A stretch of DNA of 64,000 nt from Aggregatibacter actinomycetemcomitans (GCF_003130205.1 NZ_NRDF01000002.1:172337-236336); one strand, 5' to 3'. Counted from the stretch's first letter, positions 29,042 to 39,440 are shown. Numbers and translations: made by a program. Notes: generated by a model from the sequence alone, not told the origin.

Positions 29042-29791
29042 TCAAAAAGCAATGAATTTATCCCGTAACAAGGCATTTAATTGTGCGGCAAATGCCGTTG
29101 GATTTTCCTGATGGGCGTTGTGCCCGGCGTCGGGAATAATCGTCAGGTTGAGCCGATTTTCCTGCGCCATCTGTTTGAATTTATGATCCCGCTCACCACA
29201 GAAATAATAAATGGGATAAGGGCTGTTTTTGACGGCAGCTCGTAAATCCGGCTGTTTGGCAAGGGAGGTTGCCAGCAGCATTTGTGCGATATTCTCGCCG
29301 CAGTTGGCGCGGCGTTTTTCGATGAGGGCGTTGCGTTGATGTTCGCTCAAATGGGCAAACACCGCCTGTTGGTACCAATCGTTCAACACGGATTCCGCCG
29401 TTTCATGACGAAAACGTTGCGCCCAAAACACATCATTTTTCCACCGCACTTTTTTCGCTTGTTCGTCGGTTAGTCCTAGGTTGCCACCTTCAATAATCAA
29501 GCCCCGCAGGTTGTATTTCTCTAATTTGCTGTGGAGCGCATAATACAGCGCAATCCGTCCACCGAGCGAGTAACCGATTAAAAAATAAGGCTGATTTCCC
29601 ACCGTCAATCGGATTTGTTGCGCCACATAAGCGCAGGTTTCGTCAAAATTTTTCACCGGGTGATTTTTGGCGCTGCCGTGCCACGGCAAATCCAAGGCGA
29701 CGCAGTGAAAGTGCGGTAGATTTTCCGTGAGTTTTTGCCAGTCGGCTTGCGTGCCGAGCAAGCCGTGTAAAAAGACGAGATACGGTTTCAT
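29042..29791 (-). CDS. menH: MenH, SHCHC synthase of menaquinone biosynthesis
   Basis: A 249-residue alpha/beta hydrolase that removes pyruvate from the MenD product (SEPHCHC) to form SHCHC. The nucleophile elbow is GYSLGG, the N-terminal FLHGLLGTQADW forms the oxyanion region, and the C-terminal histidine is in DAGHNAHQENP. It follows menD after a 52-bp gap containing a hairpin with a T run only 10 bases before its ATG, and no ribosome site is visible, so its expression may be controlled. Confidence 0.9.
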   Translation of the reverse strand: MKPYLVFLHGLLGTQADWQKLTENLPHFHCVALDLPWHGSAKNHPVKNFDETCAYVAQQIRLTVGNQPYFLIGYSLGGRIALYYALHSKLEKYNLRGLIIEGGNLGLTDEQAKKVRWKNDVFWAQRFRHETAESVLNDWYQQAVFAHLSEHQRNALIEKRRANCGENIAQMLLATSLAKQPDLRAAVKNSPYPIYYFCGERDHKFKQMAQENRLNLTIIPDAGHNAHQENPTAFAAQLNALLRDKFIAF

Positions 29792-29797
29792 AATGGT

Positions 29798-29832
29798 TAA
29801 AAAAGCAAATTATCGTGAAATAATTTGCTTTT
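29798..29832 (-). terminator. Hairpin between menD and menH
   Basis: Perfect 12-bp stem AAAAGCAAATTA/TAATTTGCTTTT with an 8-base loop. On the minus strand the right arm runs into six consecutive T residues and the menH ATG follows after about ten bases. It looks like an intrinsic terminator or attenuator inside the men operon. Confidence 0.6.
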
Positions 29833-29843
29833 GATGGGGGTGT

Positions 29844-31550
29844 TTATTCGCCGACGACGGCATAACTGATTTGTTCAATCAGACGTTTATAAACGGTGCT
29901 GCCGTCGTTCGGCGCTACTTTGATTTCGATGATGGTGGCTTCACGGCGTGAATAGGCTTGCTTCAGCACGGAACTCAAATCCGCCCAGGTGTAAGGGCGG
30001 GCATATTTCAAATCGAACATGGACGCTACTTGGGAAAATTCCGTGTGATGCGGCATTCGGTAGAATTTGTCTTTCACCTCTGCCTCCACCGGCAACATAT
30101 CAAAAATCGCCCCGCCGTTATTGTTGATGATGAAGAGAATCGTTGGTTGGGTGATTTTTTTGAACAATGCCAGCGAGTTTAAATCATACAACGCGGAGGT
30201 GTCGCCTACTAACGCGACCACCGGCTGATTGGAGCCGATACCGATGCCGGCAACGGTGGCAAGTAAACCGTCGATACCGCTGGCGCCGCGATTGGTGTAA
30301 ATTGGATAGCCTTCCGGCAATTTGGTCAGCGCATCCACCAAACGCACAAATAAACTGTTACCCAGGAAAAGTGCGCCATTGTTCGGCAGCAGGCGTTCAA
30401 TATGATGAGCCAAAGAGGCTTCGTTCAAATTGCCGCCCACTTGTTGCTCAATGAATGTGGCGCAGAATTTGGACAGCGCCAACGCTTCCAACAGCCAAGG
30501 TTTTTGTCTTAACGGCGGGTGGGCGCGTAACCAATGGTGAATTTTGGCAACAAAACGGGTATGCGAGTGATGATACGGATCCACGGCTTGCGGGTTTTCG
30601 TCCACAATCCAATATTCGTTTTTAAATTCTGATAAAAATTGATTAATGCGTTTGCTGATAAAACGGCTACCAAGCTGAATGACAATATCCGCCTGTAACA
30701 TTTTTTGTTTAACCGTTTGATTGGCAAGCCAAATATCGGCGTAAGGCAATGATGCTTCCACACCCGATTGAATGTCCGTCAACAGCACCCAACCCATAGT
30801 ATTTGCCCAGGCGGCGATACCCATGGCTTGTTCCGCCGGCATTCTGCCCGCCACGATAATACCGCGCTTGGTACGCCAGTGATCCCAATGCTCGTGAATG
30901 ATCACTTCTTGGTGCAAGGCAGGATAAGTCGTCCAGCTTTTATTTTGGCTTAACCAACGCTGAACCTGCGCCAGCCACGGGTGCACGTCAATTTCTTCCA
31001 CATTGGCGTCATATAACGGCTCGGCGAATGGCACGTTAATGTGTATAACGCCGCCTTCCTCCGTTTGCTGATGACAAGCCTGTTCGATTTTGGAAATGAG
31101 CCAGCCTGCCGCATAATCCTGACTTGGGCGCGGTAAGTTCAGGCTCGCCAACGGATAATTGCCGAACATATTTTCTTGTAAAATCGCCTGATTGGCGCCG
31201 CATTCCCATAATTCCGGCGGGCGATCGGCGGTGAGTATGATGAGGTTGATATGGCTTTGGCGCGCTTCGATGATCGCCGGGTATAAATTTGCGGCAGCCG
31301 TGCCGGAGGTGACGATAACGGCAACGGGTTTTTTGGTGGCTTTCGCCACACCAAGGGCAAAAAAGCCTAAGCCGCGTTCGTCGAAGTGCGTGTGGCAAAG
31401 GGCGCGGTTGGCGTTTTGCAAACGAACGGCTTCCAATGTCAGCGGGGTCGAACGCGAACCGGGCGCGATACAAAAGTGGGACACGCCTTGACGCACAAGG
31501 GTTTCCAAGATCACTTTCGACCAACAACGATTAAATACGCTTACTGACAT
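29844..31550 (-). CDS. menD: MenD, SEPHCHC synthase
   Basis: A 568-residue thiamine-diphosphate enzyme joining isochorismate and 2-oxoglutarate. The N-terminal domain shows CIAPGSRSTPLTLEA and DERGLGFFALGVAKAT with the cofactor glutamate region. The C-terminal ThDP motif is VALVGDTSALYDLNSLAL, ending in INNNGGAIFD. Its start overlaps the end of menF by 10 bp, implying translational coupling. Confidence 0.96.
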   Translation of the reverse strand: MSVSVFNRCWSKVILETLVRQGVSHFCIAPGSRSTPLTLEAVRLQNANRALCHTHFDERGLGFFALGVAKATKKPVAVIVTSGTAAANLYPAIIEARQSHINLIILTADRPPELWECGANQAILQENMFGNYPLASLNLPRPSQDYAAGWLISKIEQACHQQTEEGGVIHINVPFAEPLYDANVEEIDVHPWLAQVQRWLSQNKSWTTYPALHQEVIIHEHWDHWRTKRGIIVAGRMPAEQAMGIAAWANTMGWVLLTDIQSGVEASLPYADIWLANQTVKQKMLQADIVIQLGSRFISKRINQFLSEFKNEYWIVDENPQAVDPYHHSHTRFVAKIHHWLRAHPPLRQKPWLLEALALSKFCATFIEQQVGGNLNEASLAHHIERLLPNNGALFLGNSLFVRLVDALTKLPEGYPIYTNRGASGIDGLLATVAGIGIGSNQPVVALVGDTSALYDLNSLALFKKITQPTILFIINNNGGAIFDMLPVEAEVKDKFYRMPHHTEFSQVASMFDLKYARPYTWADLSSVLKQAYSRREATIIEIKVAPNDGSTVYKRLIEQISYAVVGE

Positions 31551-32845
31551 TTTTTCTCTCCGTTTTTAGATTCCGTTATTTGTAACAATGAGATTAAACC
31601 GGCGGCTTTACGCTCAATTTCCTGCCATTCTAGCAAGGGAACAGACCCTTCAACAATACCGGCGCCGGCAAAAACGCGAATTTTGTCCGCTTCAATAAAG
31701 GCGGAACGAATGGTTACGCAAAATTCGGCTCGCTCCCGATTAAAAAAGCCCAGTGTGCCTGCATACCAGCTCCGATCGTAGTTTTCAATTTGTGCCAGTA
31801 GGGTTTTGGCGGTTTGTTGCGGCAAACCGGCAACGGCGGCGGTAGGGTGGATTGCTTTCAAACAATCCAAATCGGTGCAGTTTTCCGTTAAAAGTGCGGT
31901 GATTTCACGGCGTAAATGTTGTACCCGACGCAGTGGCTTCAAACCGATTTCACCGAGCTGAATTTGTTTCGCAAAAGCACTTAAATTAGCGCAAATGCCC
32001 TCGGCAACCAGCTGATTTTCGTGAATATTTTTCCCATCCTGCAAGAGCCATTGCGCCTGTTGACGGTTTTCTGCGGGATCGTCGGTCATCAACGCCGTGC
32101 CGGCAAGGGCTTCGGTGGTGAGCTTGCACTGATGGCGTGCGTATAGGCGTTCCGGCGTGGAACCAAGAAAGATGGAAGAAGGGCTTTTCGCCAATAAAAA
32201 ATGATAACAACCGTGGTTATGGGCTTCGCTTTTGGCGAGAAAATCCTGCGCATTTAATGGCGCGTTAAGCTGAAATGTGGTTTCGTTCGCCAGCACCAGT
32301 TTGCCCACATAGCCATTTCTAATTTGCGCTAACGCCTGTTCAACCCAATGTTGCCAACGGGATTGGTCGGCTTGCCGGTGGATTTGGGTCGCCTCACTTT
32401 GCACGTCTAAAAGTGCGGTGGTTTTTTCCAGTGTTTTTAAGGCTGCCAATGCCTGCTGCTTGCTTTTTTGGAAATCGGCGTGATCGATAAAGACCTTCAC
32501 CGTAAGCCGATGTTGCGTTTGTTCCAACAGCAGTTGCGGCAGAAAAAAATAGGTGTCGCCGTTAAAGGTCATGCCGCCGAATAAAGAGACGTCGGCGTGT
32601 TCGATAAAATGTTGGGCGGCAGCTAATTGATCAAAGGAGCGCACTTCACCGATGGTGGCAAAAGCCGATTCGCCTTGTTGTAATTTGAAATAGCATTGCG
32701 GATAGTGCGGTTGCGCTTTTAACCAGGCAAGCAAATTAACGTTGCCTTCGACCTGCGCCGAGCAAACCGAAATGGCATGTTGTTCTGATTCTAATTGGTG
32801 AATTTGGCTAATTAATTGCGCTTTTATTGATTGCAAACTATCCAT
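31541..32845 (-). CDS. menF: MenF, isochorismate synthase
   Basis: A 434-residue chorismate-utilising enzyme that forms isochorismate, the first committed step to menaquinone. The C-terminal catalytic domain has the family motifs GSTPERLYAR, TEALAGTALMTDDPAENRQQ, HPTAAVAGLPQ and GAGIVEGSVPLLEWQEIERKA. The neighbouring menD and menH favour the respiratory MenF over a siderophore EntC-type paralogue. Menaquinol is the likely donor for NrfD at the other end of the window. Confidence 0.93.
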   Translation of the reverse strand: MDSLQSIKAQLISQIHQLESEQHAISVCSAQVEGNVNLLAWLKAQPHYPQCYFKLQQGESAFATIGEVRSFDQLAAAQHFIEHADVSLFGGMTFNGDTYFFLPQLLLEQTQHRLTVKVFIDHADFQKSKQQALAALKTLEKTTALLDVQSEATQIHRQADQSRWQHWVEQALAQIRNGYVGKLVLANETTFQLNAPLNAQDFLAKSEAHNHGCYHFLLAKSPSSIFLGSTPERLYARHQCKLTTEALAGTALMTDDPAENRQQAQWLLQDGKNIHENQLVAEGICANLSAFAKQIQLGEIGLKPLRRVQHLRREITALLTENCTDLDCLKAIHPTAAVAGLPQQTAKTLLAQIENYDRSWYAGTLGFFNRERAEFCVTIRSAFIEADKIRVFAGAGIVEGSVPLLEWQEIERKAAGLISLLQITESKNGEKKCQ

Positions 32846-32961
32846 TTTGAAAAAGCATTGTCTTTAATGGGAAAATAAGTTAAAAATAGGTCGCAATTCT
32901 ACCGCACTTTGCGGGAATTTTTTACAAAATATTTCATTTCTTAATCACTAAGGTCGAAACT

Positions 32962-34176
32962 ATGGAACGCTTTCCGAAATCCGATAAATTAGAGCACGTT
33001 TGTTATGATATTCGCGGACCCGTGCACAAAGAGGCACTGCGTCTCGAAGAAGAAGGGCATAAAATTTTAAAACTGAATATCGGCAACCCCGCGCCGTTCG
33101 GTTTTGAAGCGCCTGATGAGATTTTGGTGGATGTGTTGCGTAATTTGCCGTCGGCGCAAGGGTATTGCGATTCCAAAGGACTTTATTCGGCGCGCAAAGC
33201 CATTGTGCAATATTATCAATCGAAAGATATTCGTAACGTAACGGTAAACGATGTGTATATCGGCAACGGCGTGTCCGAGTTGATTACCATGGCAATGCAG
33301 GCGCTACTGAATGACGGCGATGAAGTGTTGATCCCGATGCCGGATTACCCGTTATGGACGGCGGCGGCAACTTTGGCGGGCGGCAAAGCGGTACATTATT
33401 TATGCGATGAACAGGCGGATTGGTTCCCCGATGTGGAAGACATTAAAAGCAAAATCACCACGCGCACCAAAGCCATTGTGATTATTAACCCGAATAACCC
33501 GACGGGCGCGGTGTACAGCAAAGACTTATTGTTGGACATTGTGGAAGTGGCGCGCCAACATAATCTGATTATTTTTGCCGATGAAATTTACGACAAAATT
33601 CTATACGACGGCGCGGTACACCATCATATCGCCGCCTTGGCGCCGGATTTATTAACGGTGACGTTGAACGGGTTATCCAAAGCCTATCGTGTTGCCGGTT
33701 TCCGTCAAGGCTGGATGATTCTGAACGGACCGAAAAAACACGCCAAAGGTTATATTGAAGGCTTGGATATGTTGGCGTCTATGCGTTTGTGCGCCAATGT
33801 GCCGATGCAACACGCCATTCAAACCGCCTTGGGCGGCTATCAAAGCATTAACGAATTTATCCTGCCGGGCGGGCGTTTGTTGGAGCAACGGAATAAAGCC
33901 TACGAATTAATTAATCAGATTCCTGGCATCAGCTGCACCAAGCCGATGGGTGCGTTGTATATGTTCCCGAAAATCGACATCAAAAAATTCAATATGTATG
34001 ACGATGAAAAAATGGTGTTTGATTTGTTGGCGCAGGAAAAAGTGTTGTTGGTACACGGTCGCGGTTTTAACTGGCACTCACCGGATCACTTCCGTATCGT
34101 CACCTTGCCGTATGTGCATCAAATTGAAGAAGCGTTGGGCAAATTCGCCGGATTCTTGTCTCATTATCATCAATAA
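32962..34176 (+). CDS. alaA: Alanine aminotransferase AlaA
   Basis: A 404-residue class I PLP-dependent aminotransferase making alanine from pyruvate and glutamate. The PLP lysine is in NGLSKAYRVAGFRQGW, the aspartate in IIFADEIYDKI, and the asparagine in INPNNPTGAVYSK. The start MERFPKSDKLEHVCYDIRGP matches the YfbQ/AlaA type rather than AspC. A strong terminator follows. Confidence 0.92.
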   Translation: MERFPKSDKLEHVCYDIRGPVHKEALRLEEEGHKILKLNIGNPAPFGFEAPDEILVDVLRNLPSAQGYCDSKGLYSARKAIVQYYQSKDIRNVTVNDVYIGNGVSELITMAMQALLNDGDEVLIPMPDYPLWTAAATLAGGKAVHYLCDEQADWFPDVEDIKSKITTRTKAIVIINPNNPTGAVYSKDLLLDIVEVARQHNLIIFADEIYDKILYDGAVHHHIAALAPDLLTVTLNGLSKAYRVAGFRQGWMILNGPKKHAKGYIEGLDMLASMRLCANVPMQHAIQTALGGYQSINEFILPGGRLLEQRNKAYELINQIPGISCTKPMGALYMFPKIDIKKFNMYDDEKMVFDLLAQEKVLLVHGRGFNWHSPDHFRIVTLPYVHQIEEALGKFAGFLSHYHQ

Positions 34177-34189
34177 GAACCGTCAAACA

Positions 34190-34222
34190 GAAACCCCGAT
34201 AATTCGGGGTTTCTTTTCTTTT
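34190..34222 (+). terminator. Terminator after alaA
   Basis: Perfect 10-bp stem GAAACCCCGA/TCGGGGTTTC with a TAAT loop followed by TTTTCTTTT. Confidence 0.9.
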
Positions 34223-34229
34223 GAACTTG

Positions 34230-34303
34230 AAAAGTGCGGTGGTTTTTATCAGTGTTTTTCAGCATGATAAAGAAAAAATACCGAAAAAAACTACCGCACT
34301 TTT
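34230..34303 (-). terminator. Uptake-signal pair at the end of fadR
   Basis: AAAAGTGCGGT (34230-34240) and ACCGCACTTTT (34293-34303) form an inverted pair about 50 bases apart; the right arm overlaps the fadR stop codon. It could form a long hairpin terminating fadR, but the loop is large. Confidence 0.45.
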
Positions 34304-35033
34304 ATGTATACTCGCCGAAATCTTTCGGTAAAAATTCCTGCATTTTCGTCCATTGTGCGCTGCTTTCTTTGCCATATTTTAAAATGCAAGGAGCGACTTC
34401 TTCGATGGTTTGGCGTTGGCAAATATCCCTTAGGTTGAAGTAAAACCGTCTTGCTAATTCGCGTGCTTCGGCGCTTTGAAAATAGAATAAACCGATTCTG
34501 GTATATAAGCTTTTAAAGCTGTTCAAAATTAGTCCGTAAACGGGATTATCGGAAGCAAAAGCCAGATTGCGGAATACGTCATAGTCGAATTTTGTATAGG
34601 TTTCCGCGGTATCTTCCAAGTTGTCCATCGGGTGAAGGATATGCAGAGAACGCTCGGGTGCGCGTTTAAAGGCTTTCGGAATGTAGATCATGGAAATGTC
34701 GGTGCGCGCGGAACGCATATTGGCAATCAGCGAAGGCAGGCGTGAACCGTCAAGTTGGATCATGGTTTCCAGAATGTTTAAACCTGAAGTTTCCCAAATA
34801 TCATTAACTTTGGTGGGTTTGCCATGTTGGATATTTAACCAGCCGTCACGTGCCAATCGTTGCAAAACTTCACGCAGGGTGGTGCGGGTAACACCGATTT
34901 TGTCGGCCAATTCACGTTCAGCCGGCAAATCCGAACCGGGTGGGAAATGATTATTCCAAATGCTTTTTACAATGTATTCTTCTGCTAACGCCGCCGGGCT
35001 TTGTGCTTTCAGAAGGGGGGAATTGTTATTCAT
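34302..35033 (-). CDS. fadR: FadR fatty-acid-responsive regulator
   Basis: A 243-residue GntR-family protein with an N-terminal winged helix (LPAERELADKIGVTRTTLREVLQRLARDGWL, about residues 37-68) and an all-helical acyl-CoA-binding C-terminal domain. It represses fatty acid degradation and activates unsaturated fatty acid synthesis in gammaproteobacteria. It is divergent from nhaB, with dsbB after that, the same local order as in E. coli. No fad operon is in the window. Confidence 0.93.
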   Translation of the reverse strand: MNNNSPLLKAQSPAALAEEYIVKSIWNNHFPPGSDLPAERELADKIGVTRTTLREVLQRLARDGWLNIQHGKPTKVNDIWETSGLNILETMIQLDGSRLPSLIANMRSARTDISMIYIPKAFKRAPERSLHILHPMDNLEDTAETYTKFDYDVFRNLAFASDNPVYGLILNSFKSLYTRIGLFYFQSAEARELARRFYFNLRDICQRQTIEEVAPCILKYGKESSAQWTKMQEFLPKDFGEYT

Positions 35034-35228
35034 AGTAATTCGGTATTATCAGTAGTTATCAAATAAAAAAACGGCTTTATTATCGTTGAAACGACTATAC
35101 ATTACAATTAGATAATTATTTTTTAAATTCGTTGACATCATCTGCTATTTTTGACACAGTTTAGCGCTGAACTACCTTGAACGGTATTAGGTTAATATAT
35201 TATTAATTAAGAAATTAAGGTCAACTTT

Positions 35229-36773
35229 ATGGATAGTAATTATACACAGGCACTTCTTAAAAACTTTCTCGGTTCCAGCCCGGGCTGGTATAAAATAGCG
35301 ATCGTCGCATTTCTTGTCATTAATCCCGTCTTATTTGCGATTTCACCTTTTTGGGCGGGTTGGTTATTGGTCATTGAATTCATTTTCACCTTAGCCATGG
35401 CGCTAAAATGTTATCCGTTACAGCCCGGTGGGTTACTTGCCATTGAAGCGGTATTTATAGGAATGACAAATCCTGCTCACATTAAAGCAGAAGTGCTGGC
35501 AAATTTTGAAGTGATTTTGCTCTTGATGTTTATGGTGGCAGGGATTTACTTCATGAAACAATTGTTGCTTTTCGTGTTTACTAAGCTTCTTCTTAATATT
35601 CATTCCAAATTGGTGCTTTCCTTATCTTTCTGTTTTAGTGCCGCGTTTTTATCTGCTTTCTTAGATGCGTTAACCGTAGTGGCTGTCATTATCAGCGTGG
35701 CTATGGGGTTTTATGGGGTATATCACAAAGTGGCATCGGGTGGTACATTCTACGATCCTACCGATATTACTAATGATGAGAAAATAGGTAAAGATCGTGA
35801 AACTTTAGAGGAGTTTCGCGCATTTTTACGTAATTTGATGATGCATGCCTGTGTGGGTACTGCGCTCGGTGGCGTAATGACCATGGTGGGCGAACCACAG
35901 AATTTAATCATTGCGGAACAGTCGGGTTGGAATTTTGTTGAATTCTTTTTTCGTATGGTGCCAGTGACGATTCCGGTCTTTTTATTCGGGCTACTAACCT
36001 GCGTAGTAATAGAAAAGTTTCATCTCTTTGGTTATGGCGCGAAATTACCAAATCAAGTATGGATGGTTTTATCTGAATTTGATAAAGCCAGTATGAAAAA
36101 AATGACCAAGCAGGAGCGTTTAAAGCTTATCGCGCAGGCAATTGTCGGGATTTGGTTGATTATCGGTTTAGCATTTCACTTGGCGTCTGTCGGTTTAATC
36201 GGTTTAAGTGTCATTATTTTTTGCACCGCACTTTGTGGTGTTACCAGCGAACATGCATTGGGTAAAGCATTCCAGGAATCTTTGCCGTTTACTGCATTAT
36301 TGGTGGTGTTCTTTACCGTAGTTGCCGTGATTATTGACCAAAAACTGTTTGCGCCGATTATTCATTACGTTTTATCTTCAGAGGAAACTGTTCAATTAAC
36401 TTTATTCTATGCCTTTAATGGTTTGTTATCCGCTATTTCCGATAACGTGTTCGTTGCAACGGTTTATATCAATGAAGCAAAAAATGCCTTAACTGCTAAT
36501 GTGATTCCGCCACATCAATTTGAATTATTGGCGGTAGCGATTAATACCGGTACCAACCTGCCTTCTGTAGCGACACCAAACGGACAGGCTGCGTTCTTGT
36601 TTTTATTGACTTCCTCTTTGGCGCCCCTAATCAACCTCTCTTATGGTAGAATGGTTTACATGGCGTTGCCTTATACCATTGTGTTGTCGTTAGTGGGTTT
36701 GTTCGCCGTGGAATATATTTTGCCGCCGATGACTATTTGGCTGGCAAACTTAGGCTTGATCATGCCGATTTAG
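35229..36773 (+). CDS. nhaB: Na+/H+ antiporter NhaB
   Basis: A 514-residue inner-membrane sodium:proton antiporter with about 12 hydrophobic segments; the length is close to that of E. coli NhaB. Conserved segments include [36 protein letters not shown] and [20 protein letters not shown]. It is read away from fadR and followed by dsbB within 23 bp. Confidence 0.95.
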   Translation: MDSNYTQALLKNFLGSSPGWYKIAIVAFLVINPVLFAISPFWAGWLLVIEFIFTLAMALKCYPLQPGGLLAIEAVFIGMTNPAHIKAEVLANFEVILLLMFMVAGIYFMKQLLLFVFTKLLLNIHSKLVLSLSFCFSAAFLSAFLDALTVVAVIISVAMGFYGVYHKVASGGTFYDPTDITNDEKIGKDRETLEEFRAFLRNLMMHACVGTALGGVMTMVGEPQNLIIAEQSGWNFVEFFFRMVPVTIPVFLFGLLTCVVIEKFHLFGYGAKLPNQVWMVLSEFDKASMKKMTKQERLKLIAQAIVGIWLIIGLAFHLASVGLIGLSVIIFCTALCGVTSEHALGKAFQESLPFTALLVVFFTVVAVIIDQKLFAPIIHYVLSSEETVQLTLFYAFNGLLSAISDNVFVATVYINEAKNALTANVIPPHQFELLAVAINTGTNLPSVATPNGQAAFLFLLTSSLAPLINLSYGRMVYMALPYTIVLSLVGLFAVEYILPPMTIWLANLGLIMPI

Positions 36774-36796
36774 CATTTTTTAGGAGGAAAGACGCA

Positions 36797-37336
36797 ATGC
36801 TAAAATTTTTCAAAACACTTTCCGTGCAACGTACCGGTTGGTTGTTGTTGGTTATTTCAGCATTGGCGTTAGAAGGCACGGCACTTTACTTCCAATACGG
36901 CATGGAACTACAACCCTGCGTCATGTGTATTTATGAACGGGTTGCCTTATTCGGTATTGCTTTTGCCGGCATTGTCGGATTAATTGCACCGCGCTTTTTG
37001 GTTTTCCGTTTATTGGCATTACTTATCGCGTTTTTCAGTACCGTGAAAGGGTTATTAATTTCCCTTAAGCACGTCGATTATCAACTGCATCAGGCACCTT
37101 GGAATCAATGTTCCTATTTGCCGGAATTTCCGCAGACCTTGCCGCTGGATAAATGGTTTCCGGCATTATTCCAACCCACCGGTTCTTGCAGCGATGTGGT
37201 TTGGTCGTGGTTAGGGCTTTCCATGGCGCAGTGGATTGTAGTGATATTTGCCGTGTATTTGATTGTTTTGGTGTTAGTGTTAATTGGCCAATTTAAACGT
37301 CTTGATAATAGAGGAAGAAGACGTTTATTTAATTAA
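36797..37336 (+). CDS. dsbB: DsbB disulfide-bond oxidoreductase
   Basis: A 179-residue four-helix membrane protein that reoxidises DsbA and passes electrons to quinone. The first cysteine pair is CVMC at residues 41-44 and the second periplasmic loop holds two cysteines (NQCSYLPEF, TGSCSD). The frame is open upstream into nhaB, but the ATG at 36797 follows a strong AGGAGG (36782-36787) and gives the usual length. Disulfide formation is relevant to the c-type cytochromes encoded later in the window. Confidence 0.95.
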   Translation: MLKFFKTLSVQRTGWLLLVISALALEGTALYFQYGMELQPCVMCIYERVALFGIAFAGIVGLIAPRFLVFRLLALLIAFFSTVKGLLISLKHVDYQLHQAPWNQCSYLPEFPQTLPLDKWFPALFQPTGSCSDVVWSWLGLSMAQWIVVIFAVYLIVLVLVLIGQFKRLDNRGRRRLFN

Positions 37337-37345
37337 CTTAACCAT

Positions 37346-37379
37346 AAATGGTGCAGCTTAAAAACTGCACCATTTTTTG
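37346..37379 (+). terminator. Terminator after dsbB
   Basis: Perfect 11-bp stem AAATGGTGCAG/CTGCACCATTT followed by a T run. Confidence 0.88.
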
Positions 37380-37381
37380 TT

Positions 37382-37528
37382 TTATATATCCTGCACGACA
37401 AATTGTAAGGCATGGCGGGCGAATAGCTTGGCTTTGCGTTGTTTTAAATGTTTCAGGCGCAAAGCACGGGCTTGTTGTTGGTGAAAAAATTTCTTTTTAG
37501 CCGGTTTTAGAAAACGTCTTCTAAGCAT
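37382..37528 (-). CDS. Small basic protein of unknown function
   Basis: A 48-residue ORF in the gap between mltF and dsbB, beginning MLRRRFLKPAKKKFFHQQQ. It is very rich in Lys and Arg, which are spread along the length, and has no hydrophobic segment or cysteine. The ATG is preceded by AGGGGGG, a reasonable ribosome site, and lies 11 bp after the mltF stop on the same strand, so it could be translated from the mltF message. I do not recognise a family; it may be a nucleic-acid-binding peptide or a chance ORF. Confidence 0.5.
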   Translation of the reverse strand: MLRRRFLKPAKKKFFHQQQARALRLKHLKQRKAKLFARHALQFVVQDI

Positions 37529-37539
37529 GATTACCCCCC

Positions 37540-38970
37540 TTATTTACTTTGTGTTTTCGTCTGCCCTGTGGCAGTTTCCGTGGTTTTATCGTTTTGTTTT
37601 TCCTGAATGCGGTAATAATTCATGATACTGTTCATATAGCGCCGAATATTTTCCACATACTGAAAAGCTTCATAACCACGGGCATAACCGTATTTCAGAT
37701 TACGGTAATATCGCTTTTCTGCCAACAAAGGCAAGTTATTTTTCACATCCAGCCAATTATCCGGATTGCCGCCTAAATTTTTGGTTAAACGGCGCACATC
37801 CAATAAATGCCCTAATCCCATATTGTAAGCGGCAAGGGCGAACCAAATACGATCTTCACTGTTAATGCTGTCGGGAATCTGTTCGATTAGCCAATGTAAG
37901 TATTCGGAACCGGCTTTAATGCTTTGTTCCGGGTCGGTTCTGTCGCTGATTTTCATGCGTTCTGCGGTGTCTTTGGTCAACATCATCATGCCACGCACGC
38001 CGGTGGGCGATGTGGCATCCGGGTTCCAGTGGGATTCCTGATACGCGATTGCCGCCAATAAACGCCAATCCAAATTGCCTTTGTGTTTGGTAAAGAGCGG
38101 TTCAAATTTCGGGAGAATCGTTTCAATGGAATTCAAATAGGATTTGATGTCCACATAGTCAAACTGACGAAAATGATTAAAATATTTCTCTTCGATGTTG
38201 GCGATTAAGCCCGAATCAATTGAGCTGTTCATGAAGCCCAGCAATGCCGATTGTAATTCACTTGAAGAATTGTTCGGCAAATACCAATGTACGCTCATTT
38301 CATCGGTTAAATCGAAAGCCACGGCAATTTGCGGTTTAATTTGCTGGGTGGCAGAAATATCTAAAGAATTGGCGATGGTATAATCAATTTTCCCTTCCGC
38401 TACCTGTAACAATAATTCTTCCTGCGTTAATTTACTGTCTACCGTCCAGCTTAATTTCGGGTTTTTCAGCTGCGCTTCTTTTAAAATTTGCTGCAATTCG
38501 GAGCTGTCGGGAACCACAAGGCTGCCGTTAATTTGCGCTAACGAACGCGGGCGATTTTTCCCTTTACGATAAGCAATTTGCCAAGAAGCAGAATAATAGG
38601 ACGGACCAAGCTGAAAATGCTCGGCTTTGGTCGGATGATAAAATAAATTGGCGGCGGCAATATCAATTTGATGATCGTTTAACGCGGAAAAAAGATCATC
38701 CGTGTTATTCATCGGCTGCATTTCAAGTTCCACGTCCAAATAATCGGCGAAGGCTTTGCTTAATTCGTACTCCAAGCCGGATTCGCCTTCGGCATTGATG
38801 AAATAAGAAATAGGATTATTAATCGTCCCCACCACCAGTTTGCTGCGATCTTGAATGGCATGATAAGCATTTTCTTCCGAATGCATAATTTGCTGCCACG
38901 GAAACACCATATCAATTGCCCATAACAACAGGCACAAGCCCGCAATAATGCGTAAAAATAAACCTTTCAA
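37540..38970 (-). CDS. mltF: Membrane-bound lytic murein transglycosylase F
   Basis: A 476-residue two-domain peptidoglycan lyase. After an N-terminal signal/anchor ([17 protein letters not shown]) comes a solute-binding-protein-3-like regulatory domain (about residues 45-265), then an SLT catalytic domain with the glutamate in [26 protein letters not shown] and the motif [10 protein letters not shown]. It cleaves glycan strands to anhydro-muropeptides at the outer membrane. It follows folB by about 20 bp. Confidence 0.93.
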   Translation of the reverse strand: MKGLFLRIIAGLCLLLWAIDMVFPWQQIMHSEENAYHAIQDRSKLVVGTINNPISYFINAEGESGLEYELSKAFADYLDVELEMQPMNNTDDLFSALNDHQIDIAAANLFYHPTKAEHFQLGPSYYSASWQIAYRKGKNRPRSLAQINGSLVVPDSSELQQILKEAQLKNPKLSWTVDSKLTQEELLLQVAEGKIDYTIANSLDISATQQIKPQIAVAFDLTDEMSVHWYLPNNSSSELQSALLGFMNSSIDSGLIANIEEKYFNHFRQFDYVDIKSYLNSIETILPKFEPLFTKHKGNLDWRLLAAIAYQESHWNPDATSPTGVRGMMMLTKDTAERMKISDRTDPEQSIKAGSEYLHWLIEQIPDSINSEDRIWFALAAYNMGLGHLLDVRRLTKNLGGNPDNWLDVKNNLPLLAEKRYYRNLKYGYARGYEAFQYVENIRRYMNSIMNYYRIQEKQNDKTTETATGQTKTQSK

Positions 38971-38990
38971 ATTGTTTTTTTCTCTGATTT

Positions 38991-39344
38991 TTAGCGACCA
39001 CGCTCAATAATAATACCGACGTTTTCCGCTTGCGCGACGGCTTTCGGTTTACTTAATTTGAGGCGAAGCCACGAAATTTTAAATTGTTGTTGTAATTGTT
39101 CCGCCACTTCATTGGCAACCCGCTCAATTAACAAAAACGGTTTGGATTGCACATAATCAATAATGAATTGGCTGACTTCCGCATAATTTAATGCAAATTG
39201 AACGTCATCGGCAGCTGCCGCCTGACGACTATCCCACGCCATTTCGACATCAAAAATGAGTTTTTGTTTAATTTGTTGTTCCCAGTTATAAATGCCGATT
39301 TGCGCAAATGCCGTTAAACCTTCGATAAAAATCAGATCTTGCAT
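38991..39344 (-). CDS. folB: Dihydroneopterin aldolase
   Basis: A 117-residue folate-pathway enzyme that cleaves dihydroneopterin to 6-hydroxymethyl-dihydropterin. Landmarks are [18 protein letters not shown] near the start, with the early conserved glutamate, and [13 protein letters not shown] with the substrate-binding glutamate. The C-terminal [17 protein letters not shown] contains the catalytic lysine region. It is divergent from plsY. Confidence 0.92.
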   Translation of the reverse strand: MQDLIFIEGLTAFAQIGIYNWEQQIKQKLIFDVEMAWDSRQAAAADDVQFALNYAEVSQFIIDYVQSKPFLLIERVANEVAEQLQQQFKISWLRLKLSKPKAVAQAENVGIIIERGR

Positions 39345-39440
39345 GGTGTTCCTATTGTTATTCCTAAAATTTTTGTGGGCTTATACTACCAACTTTGGGT
39401 ACAATAGACGAACTCTTTTTCTCCAGTCATAGGAAGTCCA

